NCBI GenBank assembly: GCA_023666945.1
Contig: JAMPAY010000007.1
Location: 46,290-110,289 of the forward strand
Source: Paludibacter sp.
GTDB taxonomy: Bacteria; Bacteroidota; Bacteroidia; Bacteroidales; Paludibacteraceae
DNA length: 64,000 bases
Direction of reading: 5' to 3'
The position numbers and the translations under genes were made by a program. Each line of letters opens with the position of its first letter. The stretch's first letter is position 1. Positions 28,437 to 38,663 of this stretch are shown piece after piece. The notes under the pieces were generated by a model that was not told where the DNA came from, ran no database searches, and saw only the letters and a program-made list of their open reading frames with translations.

Positions 28437-30380
28437 TTAATAACCATAGTCATTCCAAAGAGTTCCGTTGGAAGCACTGATGTTTACATCAAAAATAGGC
28501 CAATAGTGGCGCATATCCACATCCACGCCTTCTTTATACAGATAATACTCTGTTGCATCTAAATGGCGTTGACCGTCTTTCTCATAGAATGCTTTGCGTA
28601 TCCAACCTGCTGTCTTGTCATATTCTGCAGGATATGTATCTCCTTTTTTCAGACCGATAAACTTATCAAACACATAGGCGTTTCCGCTCTGTGCAAACGA
28701 ATTGTCCTGTTTATAGGTAAAGTATATAGAGTCCATTCTACCCTCAAACTCTCCTTGTCCGGCATCCAAATCGGCAATACGTTCCATCGTACGAGTCAGT
28801 TGTTGTCCCAGTTTGTTCCAACGCATCAAGTCATATTTGCGGATGTTCTCTCCGCAAAACTCAAATGCACGTTCGGCCATAAGGTTTTCCATATTGAGTG
28901 TTTGGGGTTGTAGTCCGGCACGTTCGCGCACTTTGTTATATTGTTCTTGCGGATTAAGTCCGTACAAGTCGGCAGGAGCATTGCCTTCCAAACTTCCAAT
29001 AGCGGCTTCTGCATACATAAGCAGAATGTCGGCATAACGGATAACGGGCATATCTATACAGTCCTCGTTCGAAGCATAAGAACGTTTCATCCACTCAATA
29101 CGATATTTACCCAAATACAAAGAAGATGCGTCTGATAATTTCTGATAGAGTTTCTTTTCGCTGGTGCTGCTTCCGGGGAAAGCCGATGGGTCAGTGCTGG
29201 CTCCGCTGCCATTGTCATATTCCCATTGGAAAGGACATACGGTTACATCGCGACGAGTATCATTCTCCTCAAAGTCCCAAAGGAAAGTAGGTACAATCTG
29301 AATCATACCTTGTACTTTTGTGTTGTTTTGATTACCGCCGCCGTAACTGATAGAGTTGATGATAGCACCGGGAGCATTAGTGGAAATCTTCAGTCCGCTC
29401 AGAGCGAGTACCTGACCGCGTGCATCGTCCAAGAAAGGAATTGCCCAAATATATTCCGATTGGTTGTAACGAACCTCGTCGGCACATAGTTTCTTAAATA
29501 TGTCTTCAAAATTATCCTCCAACTTATAGTCTTCGTGTTTGATAATCTCGGCACATGCCCATACGGCTTCTTGGTAAATTGCTTGACGTTCTGCAGCATC
29601 TTTTATGTTGTACTGAACGGAACAATCTGCCGTACCGCCTATAGTAAATGTGTTGGGACGCAATGCCATGCCTGCATACATCAAGTCCATACGAGCCAAT
29701 AATCCCAATGCCAATGCTTTCGACGGACGCCCCGTATAATTGTTGGCATTGCCGGGGCACTGTTCCGACCAAGGCATCAGTTCTGCTGCATGTTTCAAGT
29801 CCTTGCGCAGTTGTTCATAAATTACGTTGCGGTCTGTTTTCTGTACGTACAAATCATTCAAGTTTTTGCCGTCAAACGATTTGAAACATGCAGGTACATC
29901 TCCCCACAATTTTACCAATTCCAAATAGCAGAAAGCACGCAAGGTGAGAGTTTCACCCAATAGGTATTTGAATGTCGCATCAGTTGTATCGGAGTATTCG
30001 CAAATTCCGTCTATCACTACGTTAGCACGTTCTATTGCCGAGTTCAAATAAGCCCAAGGGTCTTTACCGTTGGCGGTGGAAAGGTCACCCGTTCCTTTGC
30101 TCAACGTATAAATGGAACTCTCTTTGGCTTGACCACTCCCCTTGTTGCAAAACTCAATATCTGTATTCAGGGCTACATAACCACCGCACAGACGGTTACG
30201 GAACGATTTGTCTTCTCCGAAAGTATTATAAATGGCACCGATGGCTTGTTCGGTCATTTCTGCCGATTTGAATACGGAAACGTCCATCGCCGAAGGAGAG
30301 TCTGTCTCAAAGAAATTCTTTTCGCAGGAAGCAAGCGTCAATAGCATAACTCCCAATGATATATATATGAACTTTTTCAT
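28437..30380 (-). CDS. susD: SusD/RagB-family outer-membrane lipoprotein
   Basis: The 647-residue protein has a lipoprotein signal (MLLTLASC, Cys19). The SusD fold shows an N-terminal TPR region (AIGAIYNTFGEDKSFRN, LRAFCYLELVKLWGDVPAC) and the conserved late segment IRYADILLMYAEAAIGS. RERAGL and LMAERAFEFCGENIRKYDLMRWNKLG follow. SusD forms the lid over the SusC channel and binds the glycan. It begins 12 bases after the susC stop, so the pair is one transcript. By context the ligand is probably a pectic oligosaccharide. Confidence 0.93.
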   Translation of the reverse strand: MKKFIYISLGVMLLTLASCEKNFFETDSPSAMDVSVFKSAEMTEQAIGAIYNTFGEDKSFRNRLCGGYVALNTDIEFCNKGSGQAKESSIYTLSKGTGDLSTANGKDPWAYLNSAIERANVVIDGICEYSDTTDATFKYLLGETLTLRAFCYLELVKLWGDVPACFKSFDGKNLNDLYVQKTDRNVIYEQLRKDLKHAAELMPWSEQCPGNANNYTGRPSKALALGLLARMDLMYAGMALRPNTFTIGGTADCSVQYNIKDAAERQAIYQEAVWACAEIIKHEDYKLEDNFEDIFKKLCADEVRYNQSEYIWAIPFLDDARGQVLALSGLKISTNAPGAIINSISYGGGNQNNTKVQGMIQIVPTFLWDFEENDTRRDVTVCPFQWEYDNGSGASTDPSAFPGSSTSEKKLYQKLSDASSLYLGKYRIEWMKRSYASNEDCIDMPVIRYADILLMYAEAAIGSLEGNAPADLYGLNPQEQYNKVRERAGLQPQTLNMENLMAERAFEFCGENIRKYDLMRWNKLGQQLTRTMERIADLDAGQGEFEGRMDSIYFTYKQDNSFAQSGNAYVFDKFIGLKKGDTYPAEYDKTAGWIRKAFYEKDGQRHLDATEYYLYKEGVDVDMRHYWPIFDVNISASNGTLWNDYGY

Positions 30381-30392
30381 GATAGTTGAGTG

Positions 30393-33300
30393 TTAGAATT
30401 GAATGTTCAAACCAATGTTAAAGCCGCGCGATTTCGGATAGGCTGAGAAATCTACACCGGGAGTCAACGGATTCTTGCTCGAACGTGTATCAACTTCTGG
30501 ATCTATACCGGTATATTTGGTGGCACAGAACAAGTTTGTTCCTTGAGCAAATATACGAATGGAGTTGAGGTGTGCCTTTTCCAACCATACACGTGGCAAG
30601 GTATAACCTATTGTGAGGTTTTGCAGACGCAAGAATGAGCCGTCTTCCATCGTTTGGTCGGTTACTACATAATGCGACATGATAGGCGATGCATGAGTCG
30701 CACCCTTATCTGCATTCATGTTGTCCAATGTGGAGGCAAATGCAGTATATTCATCACCGAATACAATACCTTTACCGGCAGCCAATGCTTCAGGCATATA
30801 ACTGCCTTGTTCGTTGAAGAGAGAATAACGATTGGCAAAATTCACTTCGTTGCTCAAGTTACGCATCTTCGATTTCTCTGTAATCGTAGAGTATTCCATC
30901 TTGTTGAGATTCAATATCTTGTTACCCCACGAGAAAGTAAAGTTAGCGGCTAAATCAATGCGTCCCCATTTGTCACCGCCTACAAAAGCGGAGATGTTGA
31001 AACCACCTGTCAATACAGGCACTGTGTTACCTAATATGGTCTTGTCTTTTTCATCAATAATATTGTCACCGTTTTGGTCTTTGAATTTTATGGACCCCGG
31101 ACGAATTGCAGAACTCAAAAAACCGTCACCATAAGTGGGCTGTCCTTCTGCAAGCCCCCATTCATCGGTCGATGGAACATACGAAACAAAATCGGCTGCG
31201 GTATAATAGCCGTCTGTTTCATAACCGACCACATTACCGATCGGCTGACCTACTTCTACCAAAAACTCTGCTAATGTCAGATATTCCGACGAACCGAAAC
31301 AAGTTGTTTGTGCTGACAACGATGTCACATTACCCAAATCAATTACTTTATTTTTATTGTAAGCAATGTTGCCGTCCACCGACAAACCATAACTCAAACG
31401 TTTCGATTGATGGTCAAGTATAATGCCTTTAATAGAGAATTCTACACCTTTGTTCTCGGTAGAACCGATATTTTGATATTGGGCATTGTAACGTGACGGA
31501 AGAGTCTGTTTGATGATGAGGTCTTTTGTAGTATTCCAATAGAGGTCTATTGTTCCCGATAAGCGTTCGTTAAAGAAACCGTAATCAATACCTAAATCGC
31601 GTGTGATGGTTGTTTCCCATTTCAAATGCGGATTGGGAGCAATCTTGTCTGAACCTCCGGCTACCAAGATGTTGCTTGTGCCTGACCCCATGTCAATATA
31701 GGTCATTTGCTGCGATAAGAAATCACTATGCAGATAACCTAAATCCACATTGTTATTACCGGCCATACCATACGACAGACGCAGTTTCAGGTTCGACAAC
31801 CATTGCTGAGCGTTCTCCAACCAACTCTCATCCGATATACGCCATGCAGCGGCAACTGAGGGGAAATAACCCCACTGATTCTCTTTCTCAAAACGAGTGG
31901 AGGCATCGGCACGGAAAGTGGCGGTCAAATAGTAACGTCCTTTATATATCGTAGTTGGCACGAGCAAAGAAACTCAATTGATTGTCACGAGGGTCTATAT
32001 AGTTTAGGATTTCCGAATAAGAAGCCTGACCGAGATAGTTGAATATCTCGCCATTCTCTATATCGTAGTTACCCTTATAACCGAAACCATTCAGCGTTTC
32101 TGTTTCGGCTTTGTGCAAAATCGTTTCTTCACCAATCAATACCGACACTTGATGGGCTTTGTTAAATTTCTGTTTCCATTCTATGGTATTGGCATTGCGC
32201 AGACGGCTTTCTTTCTCATTTAATACTTGCACCTGAGCAGTACCGTTTTCAACACCCGGACGCCCCGTATTACGAGAAAAGTAAGTGGTAGGTCCATAGT
32301 AGCGATCCGTGGTAATATTACGCGAATCATAACCTAATTCCACACGGGCGGTAAAGTGTTTGGCAAACTTATACTGAGCATATCCGTTCATCGTCCATTT
32401 GTTGTCTTTCTTGAACTTATAGTTGTCACGGATAGTTGTCAACGGGTCGTAAAGACTGCCGAATGTTTCATCATCATCTTCGCTGGCAATACCTTTGGTC
32501 AGCAAATCTACAGGAGTATATACCACACAGTTGCGTAAGCGCGATTCTGTGCTTGTACCATTGTCTTTTATCGCATTCGAACCGGCACCCAACACTTCGG
32601 TTCCCGTATAGCGGGTATTAAACGCTATCGTGAAATCCTTAAAGGGTTTGAATTTCGCTTTCAAGGCGAGATTGTTACGTGCGTAATTCGATTGCTCCAT
32701 AATGGCTTTGTCATCTATACGATTATACGACAAAGTAAAAGTCGCATTCTTGTTACCGCCACTGATGCTAATCGACTGATTCGAATTGAATCCTGTGCGA
32801 CCGAAAGTCAAATCCTGCCAATCGGTAAACGGATGCAATTCCGGGTTGCCGTATTCTTCCAACAAAGCGGAAATCGGAGTGGTCTCTATTTCGCTCTCAT
32901 CATAGTATTTCGTCTGATTATAGAGAGCATCAAAATAGGCATTGAAATTGCTGCGCAGGTTCTTCTTGTCTTTCAGATAGGCGTACTCCCATTGCATCAT
33001 GGTGAAGTCCTTCACATCCATTACGTCATATTTTTTAGCCATCTTCTTCCAACCTACATAGCCGCTGTAGTCTACGTGGAATGTCATCTTGTCAGAGTCG
33101 GTATCCGAGTCCTTGGTCGTAATAATGATTACGCCGTTTGCACCTTGTGCACCATAAATGGCGGTTGCTGCGGCATCTTTCAAAACGTCCATCGAGGCTA
33201 TGTCCGAAGGAGCAATATCCGAAATGCTGGATACGGGAAAACCGTCTACAATGTAAAGAGGGTCGTTCGATTGTGTAAGCGATGTTCCTCCGCGAACACG

Positions 33301-33786
33301 AATCTTTACGTCCGCATCGGGCGAACCTTCTGTTGTCGTTACCGATACACCGGCCAACTTGCCCTGCAAGGCTTCCGAAGCAGAGGTTACGGGAATATCT
33401 TTCAATTGCTCAGCAGATACCGAGGCCACTGCCGTTACCAAGTCACGCTTTTTTGTCGTGCCGTAACCCGTTACAACCACCTCTTCCAACACCTCGGCAT
33501 TTTCGCGGAGAATTACATTCAAGGGCGAACCTGTTATGGTTACCTCTTGTGTCTCCAAACCAATGTATGAAAATACCAATACGGTTGCATCTTCCGGAAC
33601 GTCAAGGCTGTAATTGCCGTCAAAATCGGTTACAGTACCTATCGTTGTTCCCTTTACAATCACAGATGCCGATATAATCGTTTCGCCCGTAGCATCTGTC
33701 ACTGTCCCCTCAATCACTTTTGCTTGTGCGGAAAGCGTGAGTAACAATGCCGTAGCAAGTGAAAAGAATTTAGTTCTGTTTGACAT
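30393..33786 (-). pseudogene. susC: SusC/RagA-family TonB-dependent transporter, split by a frameshift
   Basis: The frame starting at 33786 codes for the N-terminal 614 residues: signal peptide, carboxypeptidase-like domain (GTVTDATGETIISASVIVKG), TonB-linked motif EEVVVTGYGTTKK, plug and part of the barrel. It stops at 31942 right after FFARANYDI. The next frame resumes at YKGRYYLTATFRADAS, the normal continuation of SusC, and runs to 30393. The total span is 3394 bases, one more than a multiple of three, so one inserted base in ATATATAAA (31941-31950 region) explains the break; removal restores about 1130 residues, normal length. Either a true null or switching allele, or a consensus error. 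The rest of the gene is well preserved, so any loss is recent. Confidence 0.9.
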
Positions 33787-34268
33787 GAGTATTAACTGTT
33801 TTGTTACTAATTGTTTATGGTTAAAGTAAGACTATTCCTGTCTCTCTGTAAAGTCGCATAAAACTGTACACAACTTTACGAGTGCAAAATTATATATAAA
33901 TAGCAATGTAAGTGTGTAAATATTGGTACAATGTGTAGATTTTTTTTGTAATTGGCAGCAAGTACTGCCTAAGTATAAGCCTGATAATTACTAACGGTAT
34001 CATTCTGCAATATCTCTCTAACGCAATAACCGCCTTTATGTTTATGGTTGTAGCATATATTGTGCATGCTCTTACTTTCTGTCCTTATGTTATGGTGTAC
34101 TCGCTGTATTCGGTAATTCTAAAAAATAAGACAATATATCGAAAGACTGCCTTGGGTATCTGTTGATTCAACAGGATTACCTAAAGTTTACGTTTTCTTG
34201 TAAAATTAAAACATTTTTCTTTCTCAGTACCAATGTTTGCTTACAACCAAGTCGATTTATAGGCACAA
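33787..34268. other. Intergenic region between susC and topB
   Basis: I find no gene here. On the minus strand TAATTTTG (33892-33885) could be a -7 box for susC but has no good -33 partner. CTGTTGATTCAACAG (34160-34174) is a short perfect dyad that could be an operator. No sigma/anti-sigma or hybrid two-component regulator, usual partners of susC/D loci, is next to it. Confidence 0.4.
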
Positions 34269-34274
34269 TTCCTC

Positions 34275-34302
34275 TACGAGACCGTAACGAGACCATAACG
34301 AC
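34275..34302 (+). promoter_or_regulatory. Triple 11-base-spaced ACGA site (site C)
   Basis: TACGAG at 34275, AACGAG at 34286 and AACGAC at 34297, exactly 11 bases apart; the last two sit in near-identical 11-mers (GACCGTAACGA, GACCATAACGA). It ends 80 bases before the topB -33 element. Confidence 0.45.
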
Positions 34303-34382
34303 CTTTCATTTTGTCAATAATTGCCATCTGCTTCGTTATGAAGCGTTCTTTCGTTCGCAAACACTCCATTTTGTGTATATCC

Positions 34383-34414
34383 TTTTGCTCTCTCGGTTTT
34401 TATCCGTACCTTTG
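34383..34414 (+). promoter_or_regulatory. topB promoter abutting the start codon (leaderless candidate)
   Basis: TTTTG (34383-34387), 19 bases, TACCTTTG (34407-34414), then CAGC and the topB ATG at 34419. Transcription would begin at or next to the A of ATG. Confidence 0.7.
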
Positions 34415-34418
34415 CAGC

Positions 34419-36467
34419 ATGATTGTATGTATCGCCGAAAAACCATCTGTAGGGAGAGATATAGCCAAAGTCTTGGGGGCAACGTCCGCACGAGACGGCT
34501 ATATGGAAGGAAACGGATATTGTGTTACGTGGACTTTCGGACATCTCTGTGCTCTGCTCGACCCTAATGAGTATCAAGAACAATGGAAAAATTGGACACT
34601 TTCTTCTTTGCCGATGATTCCCCCGCGTTTTGGTATTAAGGTTACCGATGATGCAGGAGTACAAAAGCAGTTTAATATAATCAAGTCGCTTATAGAAAAG
34701 GCCGATGAGGTTATTAACTGCGGCGATGCCGGGCAAGAGGGAGAACTCATTCAAAGGTGGGTACAGCAAAAAGCGGGATGCAAGTGTCCGGTTAAACGAT
34801 TGTGGATTTCTTCATTGACTACAGAGGCTATTCAAGACGGCTTTCGTACCCTCAAACCGCAATCCGATTATCAGAAACTGTACGAAGCAGGACTCATGCG
34901 GGCCATTGGCGATTGGCTCTTAGGAATGAATGCTACACGCGCCTACACACTCCGCTATCGCAAAGAAAATAGGCAGGTGCTCTCTATCGGGCGAGTACAA
35001 ACACCCACATTGGCACTCATCGTACGCCGACAACAAGAAATCGAACGCTTCATCCCGCGTACCTATTGGGAACTGAAAACGATCTATCGAGATACGCTCT
35101 TTTCTGCCATTGTACGCAAAAACGACGATGAGTTGGCAGAAGATTTGGAAAAACTAAAACAGAAGGCAGAAAAAAGTAAGAATAAAACAATACCCTCTAT
35201 CGAAGATTTGCAGGCGAAGAACCTCGGTATCGATGCAATCCAAAGCAAAGAAGCAGGCGATAACTTGGTCAATCGTTTGCAAACTAATCTGCTTACGGTT
35301 ACATCTGTCGAGAAAAAGAAAGGAACAGAGTCTGCACCGCGATTATTCGACTTAACCTCCTTGCAGGTGGAGTGTAATAAGAAATATGGCTTTTCGGCTG
35401 ATGAAACATTGAAGTTGATACAGAGTCTGTACGAGAAGAAAATTACTACCTATCCGCGTGTTGATACCACATTTCTTAGCGAAGATATCTATCCCAAGTG
35501 TGCGGCTACGCTGAAAGGCATCGAAGACTGTTATAAACAACAGATTGCCCCTCTACATGGCAAGACGCTGCCTAAATCAAAGAAAGTGTTCGATAATACC
35601 AAGGTTACCGATCACCATGCTATTATACCGACAGGGCAACGCCCTAACAACCTGACAGAGCAAGAACGTAAAGTATTCGATATGGTGGCACTACGTTTCA
35701 TTGCTGCCTTCTATCCAGATTGTCAGATTTCAACCACTACAGTCCTTGCTAAAGTCCCTCTCACTGCTACCGGTAATACGGAGGGAAATCCAACCGAGGT
35801 TTTGTTTCGTGCTACGGGTAAACAAGTGCTTAATCCGGGATGGCGAACCGTATTTGCTCGAACCGAAGAAACGGATACTGAAGAAACAAAAGAAGAGACC
35901 TCCGTGTTGCCTGACTTCCGTAAAGGAGAGAGTGGGGCACACGCACCTCGTCTGGTCGAACGGCAAACCACTCCGCCCAAATACTATACGGAGGCCACTT
36001 TGTTGCGGGCAATGGAAACGGCAGGCAAACTTGTGGAAGATGATGAGTTGCGTGATGCCATGAAAGAGAATGGAATAGGGCGACCCAGTACACGAGCGGC
36101 TATCATAGAAAAACTCTATCAACGCAGATATATTACCAAAGAACGTAAGAATCTGAAGGCAACACCGATGGCTGTTGAACTCATCCGGACTATTCATACC
36201 CCGCTGCTCAAAAGTGCCGAACTTACCGGATTATGGGAGAAGAAACTGAGGCAAATAGAGCGAGGAGATTTCTCTGCGGAGCAATTCCTGGCGGAGTTGA
36301 AACAACTTACGGCAGATGTCGTATTTGATGTAAAGAACAATAAGGCAGGTATGCTTTGTCCCGTATGCCGAAAAGGACTCATCATTCGTGGAAATGCGGC
36401 ATACGGTTGTTCTCGTTGGCGAGAAGGGTGTCACTATCGTGAACCTTTTTCTGCAGATAACAAATAG
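34419..36467 (+). CDS. topB: DNA topoisomerase III (type IA)
   Basis: The start at 34419 gives MIVCIAEKPSVGRDIAKVLGA, the standard beginning of the TOPRIM domain; longer in-frame starts lie upstream of the promoter. The 682-residue enzyme has the TOPRIM acidic motif as CGDAGQEGELIQRW, the active-site tyrosine in KITTYPRVDTTFL and DHHAIIPTGQ. A C-terminal zinc ribbon is CPVC...GC..WREGC. It passes single strands through a covalent 5'-phosphotyrosine break, helping to resolve recombination and replication intermediates. topB homologues also occur on conjugative elements in this phylum; here the adjacent downstream DNA is an accessory patch, but no transfer genes are seen. Confidence 0.93.
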   Translation: MIVCIAEKPSVGRDIAKVLGATSARDGYMEGNGYCVTWTFGHLCALLDPNEYQEQWKNWTLSSLPMIPPRFGIKVTDDAGVQKQFNIIKSLIEKADEVINCGDAGQEGELIQRWVQQKAGCKCPVKRLWISSLTTEAIQDGFRTLKPQSDYQKLYEAGLMRAIGDWLLGMNATRAYTLRYRKENRQVLSIGRVQTPTLALIVRRQQEIERFIPRTYWELKTIYRDTLFSAIVRKNDDELAEDLEKLKQKAEKSKNKTIPSIEDLQAKNLGIDAIQSKEAGDNLVNRLQTNLLTVTSVEKKKGTESAPRLFDLTSLQVECNKKYGFSADETLKLIQSLYEKKITTYPRVDTTFLSEDIYPKCAATLKGIEDCYKQQIAPLHGKTLPKSKKVFDNTKVTDHHAIIPTGQRPNNLTEQERKVFDMVALRFIAAFYPDCQISTTTVLAKVPLTATGNTEGNPTEVLFRATGKQVLNPGWRTVFARTEETDTEETKEETSVLPDFRKGESGAHAPRLVERQTTPPKYYTEATLLRAMETAGKLVEDDELRDAMKENGIGRPSTRAAIIEKLYQRRYITKERKNLKATPMAVELIRTIHTPLLKSAELTGLWEKKLRQIERGDFSAEQFLAELKQLTADVVFDVKNNKAGMLCPVCRKGLIIRGNAAYGCSRWREGCHYREPFSADNK

Positions 36468-36559
36468 TACCAGAATAGGAGAAACAATTAAAACTATTCT
36501 AATTATCATAGAAACACCATTCTTGAAAATTAATTGCTATAATTAAAGTATAATTTATT

Positions 36560-37133
36560 ATGGAACAATATATCACAGCAGGTTTAATAGGCTCGTTAGT
36601 TACAATAATAATACAAGCCATCATTAATGCTATCTCTGAACGAGTTAAGCATAAACGAGATGGTGTTTCAACGTAAGCTGGAAGTAGTAGAAAAGGCAAT
36701 GTCATGGTATCAAGATACTCTTGATATGTATTATATGCTTCAAACTGCATTAAGAGAATATGATAAGGAGTGTAATCCTATTACGGTACTAAAGATACAA
36801 GAGGCTTGTATGAAGTCTAACAAATTGTTTCAAGAAACAGAAAGCCGCTTGAATTCTATTTACCTATACTATGATTTTTCTGATATTGAAAAGAAATATC
36901 ATGGAAGAGAGTCTATGGATTGTATAAATAAGTTGTTTACTCTTGTTGCCGAAATAGGACACAAGATAGCAACAGTTGAACCGTCTGAATTTGCAGAGCA
37001 ATTATGTGTAGCATTGCATGAACAACGAGTAAAAGCATCTCACATGTTGGCCGATGCCATAGATAACCAAGTATATATAATTGCAGAGATAGGGCAGAAA
37101 TTAAGGACTGAGTACAAGGATTATTTAAAGTAA
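36560..37133 (+). pseudogene. Membrane-anchored coiled-coil protein, broken by a frameshift
   Basis: The frame from 36560 codes for a transmembrane segment (AGLIGSLVTIIIQAIINAI) and the basic stretch SERVKHKR, then stops at 36676. A second frame takes over at 36660 (MVFQRKLEVVEKAMSWYQ) and runs to 37133 with helical, coiled-coil-like sequence. Restoring one lost GA pair at 36657-36661 (CGAGATGG from CGAGAGATGG) joins them into one protein of about 190 residues, membrane-anchored at its N-terminus with a cytosolic helical body. I do not recognise the family. It is markedly more AT-rich than its neighbours and lies 16 bases before another broken gene, so the pair probably arrived together. Confidence 0.6.
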
Positions 37134-37149
37134 AAATGATTGTAGCCAT

Positions 37150-38612
37150 ATGAAACGAATAAAAATATTCATAAGTAGTGTTCAAAGTGAGTTTGCCGAA
37201 GAACGAGCTATGCTTTGTCATTATATCAGAACAGAGTTCTATTGGGTAAATTCTTTGAACCATTTATATTTGAAGAAGTTCCGGCTAATGAATATCCGAC
37301 AAGCCATGTCTATTTGAAGGAGGTGGAACTTTGCGATATTTATTTGGGACTATATGGCAATCTTTATGGATATGAGGATGAGGTGGGTATTTCTCCGACA
37401 GAACGTGAGTATGATTTGGCTGCAAAGCTCCATAAAAGCCGTTTAATATACAAAGAGTATTGGGGAGGAAAAAAGACATCCGAAAGAGACTGCTTTAATC
37501 CGAAAGGCCGAACGAGATATTGTACGTAAAACCTTTGTGGATATTGATGAATTGCGAACGTCTGTATATGCTTCGTTAATCCGCTATTTGGAGGAAAAGG
37601 AATATATCCGCTGGCGACCATTTGATGCGTCAAATGACAATGGAGCGACATTGGAAGATTTGGATGAGGATAAGATGAAGAATTTTATCCACATGGCACG
37701 CGCAAAGCGTAATTTTCCGCTGCCAGTTGAAACATCACCTGTGTCATTGCTTACACATCTTGACTTAATCGATGACAAAGGAAGATTGGCTAATGCAGCA
37801 GTACTACTGTTTGGAAAGAGACCTCAAAAATACTTCATTACATCTGAAGTGAAATGTGTGCAGTTCTATGGTAATATAGTAGAAAAGCCGATGCCTGCAT
37901 ATCAGATATATAGGGGCGATGTTTTTGAACTTGTTGATCAAGCCACAAGTTTTGTGATGAGTCGTATCAATAATTGGGTTGGGATACGCACAGAAGGAGA
38001 AAAAGCGGATATACCGACACGTCCGGAATTGCCTATTGACGCTGTTAAAGAAGCCATAGTAAATGCAGTGTGCCATAGAGACTATACCAGTAATGCCAGC
38101 GTTCAGGTGATGCTGTTTCGTGACAGATTGGAGGTTTGGAATCCCGGCACTTTGCCATATGGATTGACAGTACAGAAATTGCATGGTCCTCATAAATCCT
38201 TACCTACTAATCCGCTACTTGCCGACCCTATGTATTGGAATGGTTATATTGAAAAGGTGGGTACAGGAACAGAAGACATCATAAACAAATGGATATGGGT
38301 TGAAGACACCGGAATTCTATCAAGAAGAAGATTTTAGAGTTGTTATTTGGCGAGCAGACAACGAAGGAAGCGTTCCAAAGCGTTCCAAAGCGTTCCAATG
38401 ATGATCCAAAGGTGTTCCAAAGCGTTCCAACGGATGAAGAGAAACTATTGGAGGTAATAAAGGAAACTCCCTCAATTTCAAGAGCAGCACTTTCTATACG
38501 ATTAAAAATCAGTGAACGTCAAGTTAGAAAGATAACAGACCGATTACGAGAAAAAGGCGTATTGATTCGTGAAGGCGGAAACTCTGGGAAATGGGTTATT
38601 AATAAGATGTAG
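37150..38612 (+). pseudogene. DUF4062 + AlbA_2/Schlafen-like ATP-binding protein, multiply frameshifted
   Basis: Four frames on one strand line up into one protein of about 485 residues. An N-terminal DUF4062 domain begins MKRIKIFISSVQSEFAEERA and continues after a shift near 37226 (LLGKFFEPFIFEEVPANEYP, then CDIYLGLYGNLYG). After a shift near 37453 come GEEKRHPKETALIRKAERD and DIDELRTSVYASLIRYLEE (linker/AlbA_2-like), then GKRPQKYFITS and the ATPase-like AVKEAIVNAVCHRDY with NPGTLPYG. A shift near 38293 leads to GLKTPEFYQEEDFRVVIW. A fourth, in the 10-base repeat at 38370-38399, precedes a winged helix (SISRAALSIRLKISERQVRKI). Related proteins are predicted nucleic-acid or stress/defence ATPases; this copy is inactive unless the frames are restored. 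AT-rich, probably horizontally acquired. Confidence 0.8.
38370..38399 (+). repeat. Tandem 10-base repeat inside the DUF4062/AlbA_2 gene
   Basis: Three units of GCGTTCCAAA (the third ends in T) are followed by looser GTTCCAA copies up to 38430. Ten is not a multiple of three: deleting one unit exactly restores the frame between RVVIWRADNEGSVPKRS and NDDPKVFQSVPTDEEK. The array can therefore act as a frame switch or as a slippage hotspot. Confidence 0.8.
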
Positions 38613-38616
38613 TTTT

Positions 38617-38662
38617 AAAAGTAGCCAAACTCTTTGCTCAATCAAGGAAATTGGCTACTTTT
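38617..38662 (+). terminator. Hairpin after the accessory genes, overlapping a promoter
   Basis: AAAAGTAGCCAA (38617-38628) pairs perfectly with TTGGCTACTTTT (38651-38662) across a 22-base loop, just after the accessory gene. The 3' arm ends in the T-run expected of a terminator and at the same time forms the -7 box of the promoter below. Confidence 0.6.
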
Positions 38663-38663
38663 G
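38633..38663 (+). promoter_or_regulatory. Consensus promoter with no gene downstream
   Basis: TTTG (38633-38636, in the hairpin loop), 19 bases, TACTTTTG (38656-38663). It is a full consensus match pointing into 400 bases that hold no convincing open frame. Confidence 0.6.

Noticed and set aside
36560..36676. 38-residue membrane peptide as a toxin or holin
   Set aside because: It runs directly into the coiled-coil frame after a GA loss, so it is the N-terminus of a broken gene, not a free-standing peptide.
36627..37133. Independent gene starting at the ATG at 36627
   Set aside because: Its first eleven residues are an out-of-frame reading of the transmembrane segment encoded from 36560; a two-base loss explains both frames better.
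34419..38612. Conjugative or integrative element around topB
   Set aside because: No integrase, relaxase, mobilisation genes or flanking direct repeats could be seen; topB has a normal chromosomal promoter.
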